Of a stretch of 64,000 nucleotides of DNA, positions 37,665-46,146 are shown one piece after another. Both the position numbers and the translations under genes were made by a program. Position 1 is the first letter of the stretch; each line of letters starts with the position of its first letter. This stretch comes from Vibrio quintilis (GTDB lineage Bacteria; Pseudomonadota; Gammaproteobacteria; Enterobacterales; Vibrionaceae), in assembly GCF_024529975.1 (NCBI RefSeq), contig NZ_AP024897.1:1736001-1800000 (forward strand). The letters run 5' to 3'. The notes beneath the pieces are model-generated. The model was not told the origin of the DNA, ran no database searches, and saw only the letters and a list, made by a program, of their open reading frames with translations.

Positions 37665-38236
37665 ACCCTCCTGACGTTTGAATCATTGAATGGATATACT
37701 CAAACAACCGGCTTCTTCTGGTTGTCTGAATATAAAACATGCAAACTATCAATATATAACTGTTAATAATGAAAACTGATTAAATTATTTTAATTAAAAG
37801 TGTGGTCGGTTTTTTTTCATTATCTATTTGCAGACTTATCAATTGAATGCGTTTATTTGTGTTTCATTCATTTCTGTAAAGTTGTTATTTTAATTTTTAT
37901 GATTTTTGTTTATTTTTTATCTAATGAGTAAATGATCATTTGAAGGCATTATTTGATATCTGATGATTTTGTGCCATGAGTTTCTATTGTGTTTTTTAAC
38001 TGTGTCACAAATAATTTTATTACTAACATCTTTTCTTTATAACCAATTGATTATTAAGATTAAAATTGTTGATATAATCAATTTTAAAATGAATATTTTT
38101 TGCGGGATGAATTCAATAACAGGCAGGGTCTGTTTTTGATAATGACAATTTTTCTGATTATTTATATGACCTGATATTAATATAATGCTTCATTTATATT
38201 AATATCAATTTTGATTGAATTACTTTTTTTATCCGG
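37665..38236. other. AT-rich gene-free region between the two secreted-protein genes
   Basis: No gene seen. The part next to 37665 holds the pectate lyase leader with a degraded dispersed-repeat copy; the rest is strongly AT-rich and probably includes its promoter and operators. Confidence 0.5.
37694..37734. repeat. diverged dispersed palindrome in the pectate lyase leader
   Basis: ATATACTCAAACAACCGGC and TTCTGGTTGTCTGAATATA keep the shape of the repeat with several changes that preserve pairing (for example GGCTTCTTCTGG in the centre). It lies 30 bases upstream of the start codon, in the 5' leader. Confidence 0.65.
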
Positions 38237-38269
38237 AAAAAAGCCAGCGTCATATTATTTGTCGCTGGC
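38237..38269 (-). terminator. terminator of the DUF6055-like gene
   Basis: GCCAGCG and CGCTGGC arms with an AT-rich loop, followed on the minus strand by six Ts, 39 bases beyond the stop. Confidence 0.82.
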
Positions 38270-38307
38270 CTGGTTGATGAGTTTGAACTGTGATTTTCTG
38301 GTCAGTG

Positions 38308-40464
38308 TTAACGCCAGCTATAAGGCGGCTGGACAGTTACATCATTGATTGAACTGTCGCCACTCCAGCTGTCATTGACTAAACCGTAGAAGAAGTTGGA
38401 ATACTTATCGGAGTAATATTCCAGATCACCCAGTAATGTCGCGCTGCCGCCGGCAGTTTTATCGCCAAACCATCCCATCGGATAGAACGTTGATTTGACT
38501 GTCGCATTGTCTTGCACGTTGAACGTATGATACCAGGAATACGGCATATTACTTGCTGAACCCAGCAGAGTCAGCCCGCCGACAGTACTGTTACCGCTGA
38601 CGTTACCATGAATAATGGTGGCGTGATCTTCTATACGGCTGTTGCCGGTGACCGTACCGCCCAGAACTTTGGCGTATGGGCCAACATAAACCGAAGATGG
38701 TGTACTTGTTGTCGCACAACCTCCACCATTACTGTGACGCACTGTGCCGGAAGGACAGCTGTCTTTCGAACCATTTTTAAAGCCGTCAGGCCATGCGCCC
38801 TGAAGTTCAACCATATACGGATAACGGTAAATCGACGGATAAGGTGTGCCATCTGATACGTGTCTTGCCCACAGAATTTTCTGGTACTCAGACGGTGTTG
38901 CCATGACAACCAGATACACTTCATCACCAGAATTGATGGAGACAGAAGCCTGATTATCAGAACCACGCTGAATGGTGCTGTATCTTGGTGAGTCAAGATG
39001 GCTGTCTGTGGCAACCAGACCCCAGCGCCAGTCAGAGTTTGCATTCTGCTGGACCACGCCCCGGAATTTCACCGTGACTTTTGATGCTCCGGATTCCGGA
39101 TACAAGCGAATGATGTTGTAACCCCAGCGCTGAGGTGCCCAGTAGTAGGGTGAAACAAAGCGGTGGTTGGTTTTCCAGTCTGAATTCAGGGTTTCTAACT
39201 GTGTCAGGCGCAGACGACGTTGGGTATTCGCCCCCGGTGCCTGATCAACAGCGCCATAAGCCTGTCTGAAAAATGCGCCCCGGTTCGTGCCGTTGATATC
39301 AAGATAGTCCCAGGTGACGTTATGCATCGCCCAGTCGCCGAATTCATCATTCAGCTTACTGATATCCCAGCCCTGATTCTGCATCAGTTTTTGCCATTCA
39401 TCTTTGTTGGTTGTCGGTGATGACCACATTTTTCCGACGACACCAATGCCGAACTTATCTTTCAGATATTCCATAAACTGCCAGTTACAGTAACGGGTCC
39501 GGCTGTTTCCGTAATGAAGGTGAGGCATGTTGACCTGCATTTCACTACAGTGAACATTTTCCGGGAACATCTGATGTGCCATCCAGTTTGCATGGCTTTC
39601 ATGGATCCAGCATCCAACGCCACTACAGCCGGGAAATGCGGTGACCATATATTGTGCGCCATGAGCAAATTCGTGGGCAAGTCCCCATTTATCTGACGCA
39701 GTGGCAGGTCCGACCCACATCCCCATCAGGCGGTGTCCGTCTTTGTACCAGCCACCTCCGGTGAGCCCGAAACTGTTACCAAAGTGAACGGTAGCTTTAT
39801 ATTTCTGGCTGGATTCACAATAAGGTTCTTTAAATTTAATCCGGCCGAAGTAGGCGGTCCAGATGGTTTCCAGCGTGTTTAGTGCTGTCTGTGCTTTCGA
39901 TGTGGTGATGTTGGTGCCGTCGGCCCAGTAAGCAGAAAAGTGCTCACTCTCGATACGGAGTGGCTGACCGGTGTCACCGGTTGTTGATGGTGTTTGCCAT
40001 GTGCCGCTGACGCAGGAATAGGTATTTCCCTGCTCATTTCCGCCCTGCCATTCAGAAGAGAGGCTGGCGGCATAAGAATCTGAGGATGTATCTGAAGTAT
40101 CCTCGCTGCCACTGCTGGCTGAAACCGGCGTCGCGGAAAACGAGTTTGAATTCACCAGTTTTCCTGAACTGTCTTTGTATTTAATCCAGAACCAGTAAGG
40201 GGTGCCGTTTTGCAGACCGGAGGCTGTGTAAGCATGCTCTGATGATGAAAGGCTGCTCAGACGGACACGCCCGGCCGGATTACTGTCGGTATCATAATAC
40301 ACCTGATACACCGACCCCGTTCCTGCATCACTCCAGCTCAGGCTAACCTGACTGTCGCCGGCATTCCCGGTAAGGGAGATCGCGGCATGCGCTGCCCAGG
40401 CCGGTACTGTCGCGATGACTGCTGAGAGTACCGGGACGAGCATCTGTTTCCTGCTTATTTCCAT
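38308..40464 (-). CDS. secreted FnIII + DUF6055-like zincin with C-terminal beta-helix
   Basis: A 718-residue exported protein: signal peptide to about residue 28 (ending HAA), one FnIII-like module (about 30-112) nearly the same as those of the neighbouring pectate lyase, a Ser/Asp/Thr linker, then a large domain of DUF6055 type (about 165-560). It contains GLAHEFAHGAQ, a zincin HExxH motif, and WIHESHANWMAHQ 20-odd residues later, which may give the third ligand. Paired cysteines suit an exported enzyme. Near the end, YVGPYAKVLGGTVTGNS and GNVSGNSTVGG resemble left-handed beta-helix turns. Likely a protease acting on cell-wall glycoprotein or a pectin-associated enzyme; substrate unknown. 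Confidence 0.75.
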   Translation of the reverse strand: MEISRKQMLVPVLSAVIATVPAWAAHAAISLTGNAGDSQVSLSWSDAGTGSVYQVYYDTDSNPAGRVRLSSLSSSEHAYTASGLQNGTPYWFWIKYKDSSGKLVNSNSFSATPVSASSGSEDTSDTSSDSYAASLSSEWQGGNEQGNTYSCVSGTWQTPSTTGDTGQPLRIESEHFSAYWADGTNITTSKAQTALNTLETIWTAYFGRIKFKEPYCESSQKYKATVHFGNSFGLTGGGWYKDGHRLMGMWVGPATASDKWGLAHEFAHGAQYMVTAFPGCSGVGCWIHESHANWMAHQMFPENVHCSEMQVNMPHLHYGNSRTRYCNWQFMEYLKDKFGIGVVGKMWSSPTTNKDEWQKLMQNQGWDISKLNDEFGDWAMHNVTWDYLDINGTNRGAFFRQAYGAVDQAPGANTQRRLRLTQLETLNSDWKTNHRFVSPYYWAPQRWGYNIIRLYPESGASKVTVKFRGVVQQNANSDWRWGLVATDSHLDSPRYSTIQRGSDNQASVSINSGDEVYLVVMATPSEYQKILWARHVSDGTPYPSIYRYPYMVELQGAWPDGFKNGSKDSCPSGTVRHSNGGGCATTSTPSSVYVGPYAKVLGGTVTGNSRIEDHATIIHGNVSGNSTVGGLTLLGSASNMPYSWYHTFNVQDNATVKSTFYPMGWFGDKTAGGSATLLGDLEYYSDKYSNFFYGLVNDSWSGDSSINDVTVQPPYSWR

Positions 40465-41235
40465 TGATGTTCTCCTGAAATATGAATCATATTCTTTTTT
40501 AAATATTTTCAGTTTAATATTTATTCTGACGTAAAAATGACGCGGTCTTTACAATAAATATCTCACCGGGGAAGGTTTTTCTTTCCCTTTCATTATGAAA
40601 TAAAAATTATACTGATTTTTGTGAAGACAGCGTCTGCACATATTGAATGTGATTTATGATTTTATTTTATTCTCTATCAAATAACTATGGCACGGCCTGC
40701 AGATGTTTATTAAGTTAGTAATATAATTAATAGTTATGTGTTAATGTTATCACTTAGTTTTTTTATTATCAAATAAGGTTGATACGTTTACGAGATGGTG
40801 TTTTATTTAAGGTGATGATATTTAATGCAATTGTTCAGTTTTTTTAACTGTCGACTGTGACACTTCAGTCAGGTGCCGGACTGTTTCGGGTTACAGGGGA
40901 TTTGAATTTTTTTGTATGGTTGATATATTTGATGTTAACGAAAATAGTCCATAATGAATATTGAATCTGAAATATTTTTATGCGGCTGTTTATTATTTTT
41001 TATGATTTATAAATTATGATTTTTGATATCACAATACGTTTTATTTTTGAATTAAGATGAAATCTGATATTTATATAATTAAAACCACATGATTTATTAT
41101 TGCTTGTTTCTATATGCCATGAGCCTGCCTGTTAAAATATCAGTATACTCACTGGGGGATAAATCTTATGTGATACGGTATCTTCGTGAAGGTACTTTTC
41201 GGTTTGCCGGAGAAAATCTGGCTTGAAAAAATACT
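40465..41235. other. AT-rich gene-free region upstream of hsp20
   Basis: No gene seen in about 770 bases. Long A/T runs and many short inverted repeats suggest an H-NS-bound promoter region for the secreted protein gene on the minus strand. No small open frame with a ribosome site stood out. Confidence 0.5.
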
Positions 41236-41249
41236 TTGATTTAAGTCAA
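41236..41249. promoter_or_regulatory. FNR/CRP-like dyad upstream of hsp20
   Basis: TTGATTTAAGTCAA matches the FNR consensus TTGAT-N4-ATCAA at nine of ten fixed positions. It is about 82 bases before the hsp20 start. Low-oxygen control is possible; a chance match in AT-rich DNA is not excluded. Confidence 0.35.
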
Positions 41250-41330
41250 ATTTCATTAAGTTTTTTAATTATCAGTAAGGGAGAGTTCTACACTTACAAT
41301 GAGTCAGGAAATGATAGACAGGAGGGTAAA

Positions 41331-41756
41331 ATGAGCTTAATCCCACGTGACTCATGGTCTGATTTCCATCGTTTTTTCGACCATGCATTTCCATCAATAC
41401 GATCTGTGTCTGGTGCCGGGGTTTTCTCACCCAAAGTCGATGTTCTTGAGAAAGATACGGCGTTTGAAATCATTGCTGATTTGCCGGGTGTTGAAAAGAA
41501 AAATATTTCGGTGACATGTCATGACAATACGCTGACCATTGAAGCTTCAACGATCAGGAGTGAAGAAGCGACGGATGAGAACAAAATCATTCATAAGGAG
41601 CGCTTTGAAGGAAAAATTATGCGTAGCTTTAATCTGAGTGAAAATATCGACCCGAAAGATATTTATGCTGAGTTTGAAGATGGCGTACTGGTTGTGGTGG
41701 TGCCTAAGCTGGAATCTACCAGGTCCGGCGAAGCACATCATGTAGAAATCAGCTAG
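41331..41756 (+). CDS. Hsp20-family small heat shock protein
   Basis: The frame is open from 41223, but the ATG at 41331 follows AGGAGG with good spacing, giving 141 residues (MSLIPRDSWSDFHRFFDHAF). The alpha-crystallin domain runs from about 37 to 130: VDVLEKDTAFEIIADLPGVEKKNI and FNLSENIDPKDIYAEFEDGVLVVVVPK are standard. It would hold unfolding proteins in large oligomers. The C-terminus lacks a clear I-x-I motif. Confidence 0.92.
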   Translation: MSLIPRDSWSDFHRFFDHAFPSIRSVSGAGVFSPKVDVLEKDTAFEIIADLPGVEKKNISVTCHDNTLTIEASTIRSEEATDENKIIHKERFEGKIMRSFNLSENIDPKDIYAEFEDGVLVVVVPKLESTRSGEAHHVEIS

Positions 41757-41835
41757 TGCTGGTACTGTCCGGTGTGATGTTACTTTGTGATTTACGGCCA
41801 TATTTTTTTAAGGTCAACAGACCCTGGTGAAATTG

Positions 41836-41866
41836 AAAAGCGGTGATGTGCATACACCGCTTTTTT
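41836..41866 (+). terminator. terminator of hsp20
   Basis: AAAAGCGGTG and CACCGC arms around ATGTGCATA, followed by six Ts, 80 bases after the stop. Confidence 0.85.
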
Positions 41867-41931
41867 ATTGTTATTTATCCTGGGACCACTTTTGCTAAAG
41901 CAGTCAGTAAGCCCTAATCATCAATATGCAT

Positions 41932-41972
41932 TATACCCAAGCAACCTGCATCTTCAGGTTGTTTGGGTATAT
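41932..41972. repeat. complete dispersed palindrome copy
   Basis: TATACCCAAGCAACCTG and CAGGTTGTTTGGGTATA around CATCTT, with one arm mismatch. It lies between hsp20 and the IS200 element. Confidence 0.85.
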
Positions 41973-42215
41973 ATGAGTGCTTTCATGTATTCTTATGGTG
42001 CATTTCTAATGGCACTTTACGTGGTTTGATGTGTGGATAAAGTATGACAAACAACGAGCCCCAGAATTTTTTCAGGGGAAACAATGGTTTTTCTTCACCC
42101 TGACAAATGTTGGCCGATAACAATAAGCTGGCTGATTTCTTGCTTCATATCCGGTGAGTTTATAAATTTGAATCAGATAAAAATCTGACAACGTCATGTT
42201 TGGCTTAACCCAAAG

Positions 42216-42244
42216 AGCTTCTCTCAACCGGAGAAGCTCTTTTT
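42216..42244 (+). terminator. orphan rho-independent terminator
   Basis: GAGCTTCTC and GAGAAGCTC pair around TCAACCG and are followed by TTTTT. No gene ends nearby on the plus strand (hsp20 already has its own terminator 380 bases upstream), so a small RNA between about 41980 and 42245 is possible. Confidence 0.65.
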
Positions 42245-42250
42245 GTGGAT

Positions 42251-42955
42251 AGAAAACCCCCAGCTAGGCTGGGGGTTCCGTAAAGCTTACAGCTATAAGT
42301 CAGTTATAAAACCCCTTTCAATTTGTTAGAAATATCTTGTGGTCTGGCAACTACAAGAGTTAAACAAAAATTGAAAGGGGGTCCCAATGGGGGACGAAAA
42401 AAGCTTAGCGCACACTCGATGGAATTGTAAATATCACATAGTATTCGCCCCGAAATATAGAAGGCAGGTGTTCTATGGTGAAAAACGCAGAGCAGTTGGT
42501 GAAATACTGCGAAAATTATGTGAATGGAAAAATGTGAACATTGTTGAGGCAGAATGCTGTGTAGATCATGTCCACATGCTTTTGGAAATACCACCAAAGA
42601 TGAGCGTTTCAGGATTTATGGGGTATCTAAAAGGAAAAAGTAGCTTGATGTTATATGAGCAATTTGGAGATTTGAAGTTCAAATATCGTAATCGTGAATT
42701 TTGGTGTCGAGGTTATTATGTGGATACGGTAGGTAAAAATACCGGCAAGATCCAAAATTACATCCAACACCAGTTAGAACAGGATAAATTGGGAGAGCAG
42801 CTGTCGATCCCATATTCAGGTAGCCCGTTTACGGGCCGTAAGTAATAGTAATATGCAAATGTCAGATCACTATGCGCCTGCTAGGGCGCTGCTGGTAGGA
42901 GAGCCTTATAGGCGCATATGAAAAACCTCCGGCTATGCCGGAGGATTCTTTTTTT
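42251..42955 (+). mobile_element. complete IS200-type insertion sequence
   Basis: About 700 bases with a single transposase gene, no terminal inverted repeats, and subterminal hairpins at each end as in IS200/IS605 elements. The left hairpin is AACCCCCAGC-TAG-GCTGGGGGTT (42255-42277, ten perfect pairs). The right hairpin is CCTCCGGC-TAT-GCCGGAGG (42926-42944), followed by T-rich DNA. A second internal dyad, CCCCTTTCAAT (42312-42322) with ATTGAAAGGGG (about 42370-42380), would hide the transposase ribosome site. No TnpB gene is present. Exact ends are estimated. Confidence 0.85.
42387..42845 (+). CDS. tnpA: IS200-family HUH/Tyr1 transposase TnpA
   Basis: A 152-residue TnpA, the usual size for IS200. 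The HUH metal motif is in CVDHVHMLLE (about residue 61-70) and the nucleophilic tyrosine in GKIQNYIQHQ (about residue 124). The reading frame is intact, so the element may still move as a single strand. The ATG overlaps the GGGG run of an internal hairpin that can mask translation, a known IS200 control. Confidence 0.95.
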   Translation: MGDEKSLAHTRWNCKYHIVFAPKYRRQVFYGEKRRAVGEILRKLCEWKNVNIVEAECCVDHVHMLLEIPPKMSVSGFMGYLKGKSSLMLYEQFGDLKFKYRNREFWCRGYYVDTVGKNTGKIQNYIQHQLEQDKLGEQLSIPYSGSPFTGRK

Positions 42956-43373
42956 AGTCTGTATTCCCCGGATCTGGACGTAAGGTTCCAGGAATGGCGT
43001 TATACATCAGAACTGAATCAATCAGTGATTTGGCGGCATGGTGTGCAAAGCGCATGAAGAAGGGAAAATGATGATTGATCAGCTGCTTTTCTACAAACCG
43101 GTTTTTACTGAGCATAAAACGGATCAGATAATTGATCTTTAAAGTATAGAGGGGCGTGTTTCCGTTGTAGCTGAATCCCTGCACGAAAGCATGAAATAAG
43201 ATCGAAATTTCGTTATGTGTATGTTCTTTGCTGCGATCAAAAATTTCCAGAAACTTGAATTCATCTGCAGGCCGGATCTGAAACTGATAAAAACAATTTT
43301 TCTGGATGTTGTCGCTCAGTGAAAAAGAGGTATCTAATATCTCATAACCCGAATATGTCATTTCTTTTAGCAT
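42954..43373 (-). CDS. hypothetical protein cut near its 3' end by IS200
   Basis: A 139-residue protein that I do not recognise (ends GTLRPDPGNTD). It is rich in Phe and His, with no membrane span or signal peptide. The stop codon (TAA at 42956-42954) lies in the T-run at the right end of the IS200 element, so the native C-terminus may have been replaced. No clear ribosome site before the ATG; a second ATG four codons in is possible. Confidence 0.5.
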   Translation of the reverse strand: MLKEMTYSGYEILDTSFSLSDNIQKNCFYQFQIRPADEFKFLEIFDRSKEHTHNEISILFHAFVQGFSYNGNTPLYTLKINYLIRFMLSKNRFVEKQLINHHFPFFMRFAHHAAKSLIDSVLMYNAIPGTLRPDPGNTD

Positions 43374-43687
43374 CTTACAGACCTTTACTGAATAAAAGTG
43401 GTGATACCCGCGGTATTTTTCCGGATAACCTGTTTTGGGATGATTTGGTTATATCAGGTGGTCACGGTTTGCTGGTGAAAACCATGCAAGCATATCGACA
43501 AAAAATGCCCGGACTATCTGAATCCGGGACTATTTTATGCGTTTTCAGGGATGAACATCGCCTGAATATCGTGAGATGAACTGAAAGCTCATATGAAAAA
43601 TTATGTTGGCAAAGGATGTCATTCCTGAGCTTGTTTGCTTTTCAGTCTGCCTGCGGCGTTGTGCGATCAGAAACACAGGTTTTGCTG
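43374..43687. other. intergenic region downstream of bioA
   Basis: No gene on either strand that I trust. It contains the bioA terminator hairpin and the upstream region of the hypothetical gene at 42954. Confidence 0.5.
43500..43528 (-). terminator. likely bioA terminator
   Basis: CCCGGA and TCCGGG (43508-43513 and 43523-43528) pair around nine bases; on the minus strand the stem is followed by CATTTTTTG. It is 160 bases beyond the bioA stop. Confidence 0.6.
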
Positions 43688-44977
43688 CTATGGCAGAAAA
43701 CAGTCTGGCTGTTGTAATGCCGTCTCCACTGCGTGAATCAGCTGAGATAAGTCTTCAGGTGGCGTGATATAAGGCGGCATCATATAGATGAGTTTGCCAA
43801 ACGGCCGAATCCAGACGCCGTGCCGGACGAACAGGGACTGAATTGTTTCCATGTTCACCGGACGAACGGTTTCAATCACGCCAATGGCACCAAGCCAGCG
43901 AACTTCCTTCACCATATCGTATTGAGTCAGTGCCGGCAGGGTCCGGGAAAAGACAGATTCGATATTTTTAACCTGTTCAGCCCAGTGACCCTGCTGAATC
44001 AGACGCATGCTTGCCGATGCAACGGCACAGGCGAGCGGGTTCCCCATAAAGGTCGGACCGTGCATAAAACACTGCGCTTCACCTTCGCAGACCGTCCGGG
44101 CAATGTGCTGTGTGGTTAAGGTGGCAGACAGTGTCATGTATCCGCCGGTCAGGGCTTTCCCCACGCACAGAATGTCCGGTTCAATATCTGCGTGTTCACA
44201 GGCAAACAGTTTGCCGGTTCTGCCAAACCCGGTGGCAATTTCATCCAGAATCAGCAGAATACCGAATTTATCGCATAGCTGGCGGACTTCATACAGAAAT
44301 TGCGGGTGGTAAATCCGCATACCACCAGCGCCCTGAACGATCGGTTCGAGAATCACGGCGGCAATTGTTGCATGGTGTTGTGCTAACTGAGCGCGGAAGT
44401 CACTGAGATCATCCGGATTCCATTCATCCCGGAAGCCGGTTTGCGGCGAACGGGCAAAGAAGTGCTCCGGCAGAAATCCTTTGTATATTTTGTGCATGGA
44501 ATTGTCCGGATCAGTGACGGACATCGCAGCGAATGTGTCACCGTGATAGCCGTGACTCAGTGTCAGAAAATGCGGGCGTGTCTCACCCCGGCTGTGCCAG
44601 TATTGCATGGCCATTTTCAGCGCCACTTCAACAGCGACTGAGCCTGAATCAGCCAGAAAAACATGCTGCAGCGAAGGTGGTGTTAAATCGACGAGCTGTT
44701 TACACAGAGAAATTGCAGGCTGATGGGTGAGGCCACCGAACATCACATGGGACATTTGTCCCAGCTGGGTTTCTGCTGCGGTATTGAGTTCCGGGTGATT
44801 ATATCCGTGAATGGCTGACCACCAGGAAGACATGCCATCAATCAGCTCTTCTCCGCTCTCAAGACAAATCTTATTTTCATAAGCTTTGGTTACGGGATAA
44901 CAGGTCAGCGGGTTTACGGTAGAAGTATATGGATGCCAAATATGATTTCGGTCAAATTCTAAATCGATACTGTTCAC
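43688..44977 (-). CDS. bioA: adenosylmethionine-8-amino-7-oxononanoate aminotransferase
   Basis: A 429-residue PLP aminotransferase: HIWHPYTS at the start, [34 protein letters not shown] and [16 protein letters not shown] (PLP lysine). It moves an amino group from S-adenosylmethionine to KAPA to make DAPA in biotin synthesis. It is divergent from bioBFCD, with a BirA-type operator between the two start codons. Confidence 0.96.
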   Translation of the reverse strand: MNSIDLEFDRNHIWHPYTSTVNPLTCYPVTKAYENKICLESGEELIDGMSSWWSAIHGYNHPELNTAAETQLGQMSHVMFGGLTHQPAISLCKQLVDLTPPSLQHVFLADSGSVAVEVALKMAMQYWHSRGETRPHFLTLSHGYHGDTFAAMSVTDPDNSMHKIYKGFLPEHFFARSPQTGFRDEWNPDDLSDFRAQLAQHHATIAAVILEPIVQGAGGMRIYHPQFLYEVRQLCDKFGILLILDEIATGFGRTGKLFACEHADIEPDILCVGKALTGGYMTLSATLTTQHIARTVCEGEAQCFMHGPTFMGNPLACAVASASMRLIQQGHWAEQVKNIESVFSRTLPALTQYDMVKEVRWLGAIGVIETVRPVNMETIQSLFVRHGVWIRPFGKLIYMMPPYITPPEDLSQLIHAVETALQQPDCFLP

Positions 44978-44988
44978 TTTTTGTTCTC

Positions 44989-45021
44989 TTGTAAACTTTT
45001 GATTGTTCTTGTTGTTGACAG
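44989..45021. promoter_or_regulatory. BirA operator in the bioA/bioB divergent promoter
   Basis: TTGTAAAC (44989-44996) and GTTGACAG (45014-45021) face each other across 17 bases, the arm spacing of the E. coli BirA operator (TTGTAAACC-N15/16-GGTTTACAA); the right arm differs at two positions. It overlaps TTGACA (45015-45020), a good -35 box for bioB, with GACTAT 18 bases on. Biotin-loaded BirA would block both directions. Confidence 0.72.
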
Positions 45022-45081
45022 TCTAACGTTTCTCTTTAGACTATCCAAGCAAAGTCTTATCAGAATAAAAAAGGATTACAC

Positions 45082-46134
45082 GTGGAAGTTCGTCATAACT
45101 GGACGGTGGCTGAAGTGAATGCATTACTCGATAAGCCATTCATGGATTTGTTGTTTGAAGCTCAGCAGGTTCACCGTCAGCATCAAACTCATAATTATGT
45201 TCAGGTCAGTACTTTACTTTCAATTAAGACCGGCGCATGTCCGGAAGATTGTAAATATTGTCCTCAGAGCGCGCATTACCGAACTGATGTAGAAAAAGAA
45301 CGGTTAATGGAAGTCGAGCAGGTGCTTGACGCTGCAAAGAAAGCGAAGTCATCCGGTTCGACCCGTTTTTGTATGGGCGCGGCCTGGAAGAACCCGAAAG
45401 CACGGGATATGCCTTACCTGAAACAAATGATTTCCGGTGTCAAAGACATGGGACTGGAAACCTGTATGACTCTGGGAATGTTAACCCCTGAACAGGCAAA
45501 TGAATTAGCGAATGCAGGGCTGGATTATTATAACCATAACCTGGATACGTCACCTGAATTTTACGGCAATATCATTACGACACGGACTTATCAGGACCGT
45601 CTGGATACTTTGTCACATGTCCGGGATGCCGGAATGAAAATCTGCTCCGGCGGGATTATCGGCATGGGTGAAAGTGTGAATGACCGTGCGGGTTTGCTGG
45701 TCGAGCTGGCGAATTTACCGGTTCAGCCGGAAAGTGTGCCGATTAATATGCTGGTGAAGGTAAAGGGTACACCGCTGGAAGAAGTTGATGATGTTGAACC
45801 GTTTGACTTCATCCGTCTGATCGCAGTTGCCCGGATTATGATGCCACAGTCCGCTGTTCGTCTTTCTGCCGGCAGGGAGCAGATGAATGAACAGATGCAG
45901 ACATTGTGTTTTATGGCCGGAGCAAATTCCATTTTCTATGGCTGCAAACTGCTGACGACGCCAAATCCGGCAGAAGATGCCGATATGTTGTTATTCCGTA
46001 AGCTGGGAATTAACAGCCAGCAGGTGGTGCAGAAGCCTGATGAAATTCAGGAAAATGAATTGATGGAACGTGTCGTTGAGCGGGTTGCCGCGCGTCCTTC
46101 TGAAGATGATCTGTTCTATGAAGCCAGTCTTTAA
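45082..46134 (+). CDS. bioB: biotin synthase
   Basis: A 350-residue radical-SAM enzyme. The 4Fe-4S site is [11 protein letters not shown] (Cys at CX3CX2C, about residues 53-60) and the 2Fe-2S ligands are in [22 protein letters not shown] and later [18 protein letters not shown] is the substrate region. It inserts sulfur into dethiobiotin. AAGGATTAC precedes a start codon read as GTG at 45082 (GTGGAAGTTCGTCAT). Confidence 0.97.
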   Translation: MEVRHNWTVAEVNALLDKPFMDLLFEAQQVHRQHQTHNYVQVSTLLSIKTGACPEDCKYCPQSAHYRTDVEKERLMEVEQVLDAAKKAKSSGSTRFCMGAAWKNPKARDMPYLKQMISGVKDMGLETCMTLGMLTPEQANELANAGLDYYNHNLDTSPEFYGNIITTRTYQDRLDTLSHVRDAGMKICSGGIIGMGESVNDRAGLLVELANLPVQPESVPINMLVKVKGTPLEEVDDVEPFDFIRLIAVARIMMPQSAVRLSAGREQMNEQMQTLCFMAGANSIFYGCKLLTTPNPAEDADMLLFRKLGINSQQVVQKPDEIQENELMERVVERVAARPSEDDLFYEASL

Positions 46135-46146
46135 CTGTCTGCGTGA

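Noticed and set aside
41222..41250. CTTGAAAA as a sigma-32 promoter of hsp20
   Set aside because: No CCCCAT-like -10 element at the right distance; the match is only the -35 half in AT-rich DNA.
42251..42955. IS605-type element with TnpB/guide RNA
   Set aside because: Only TnpA is present and there is no room for TnpB; it is an IS200-only element.
43319..43579. Plus-strand 86-codon frame upstream of bioA's end
   Set aside because: Overlaps the start of the minus-strand hypothetical gene, no ribosome site, and contains the bioA terminator.
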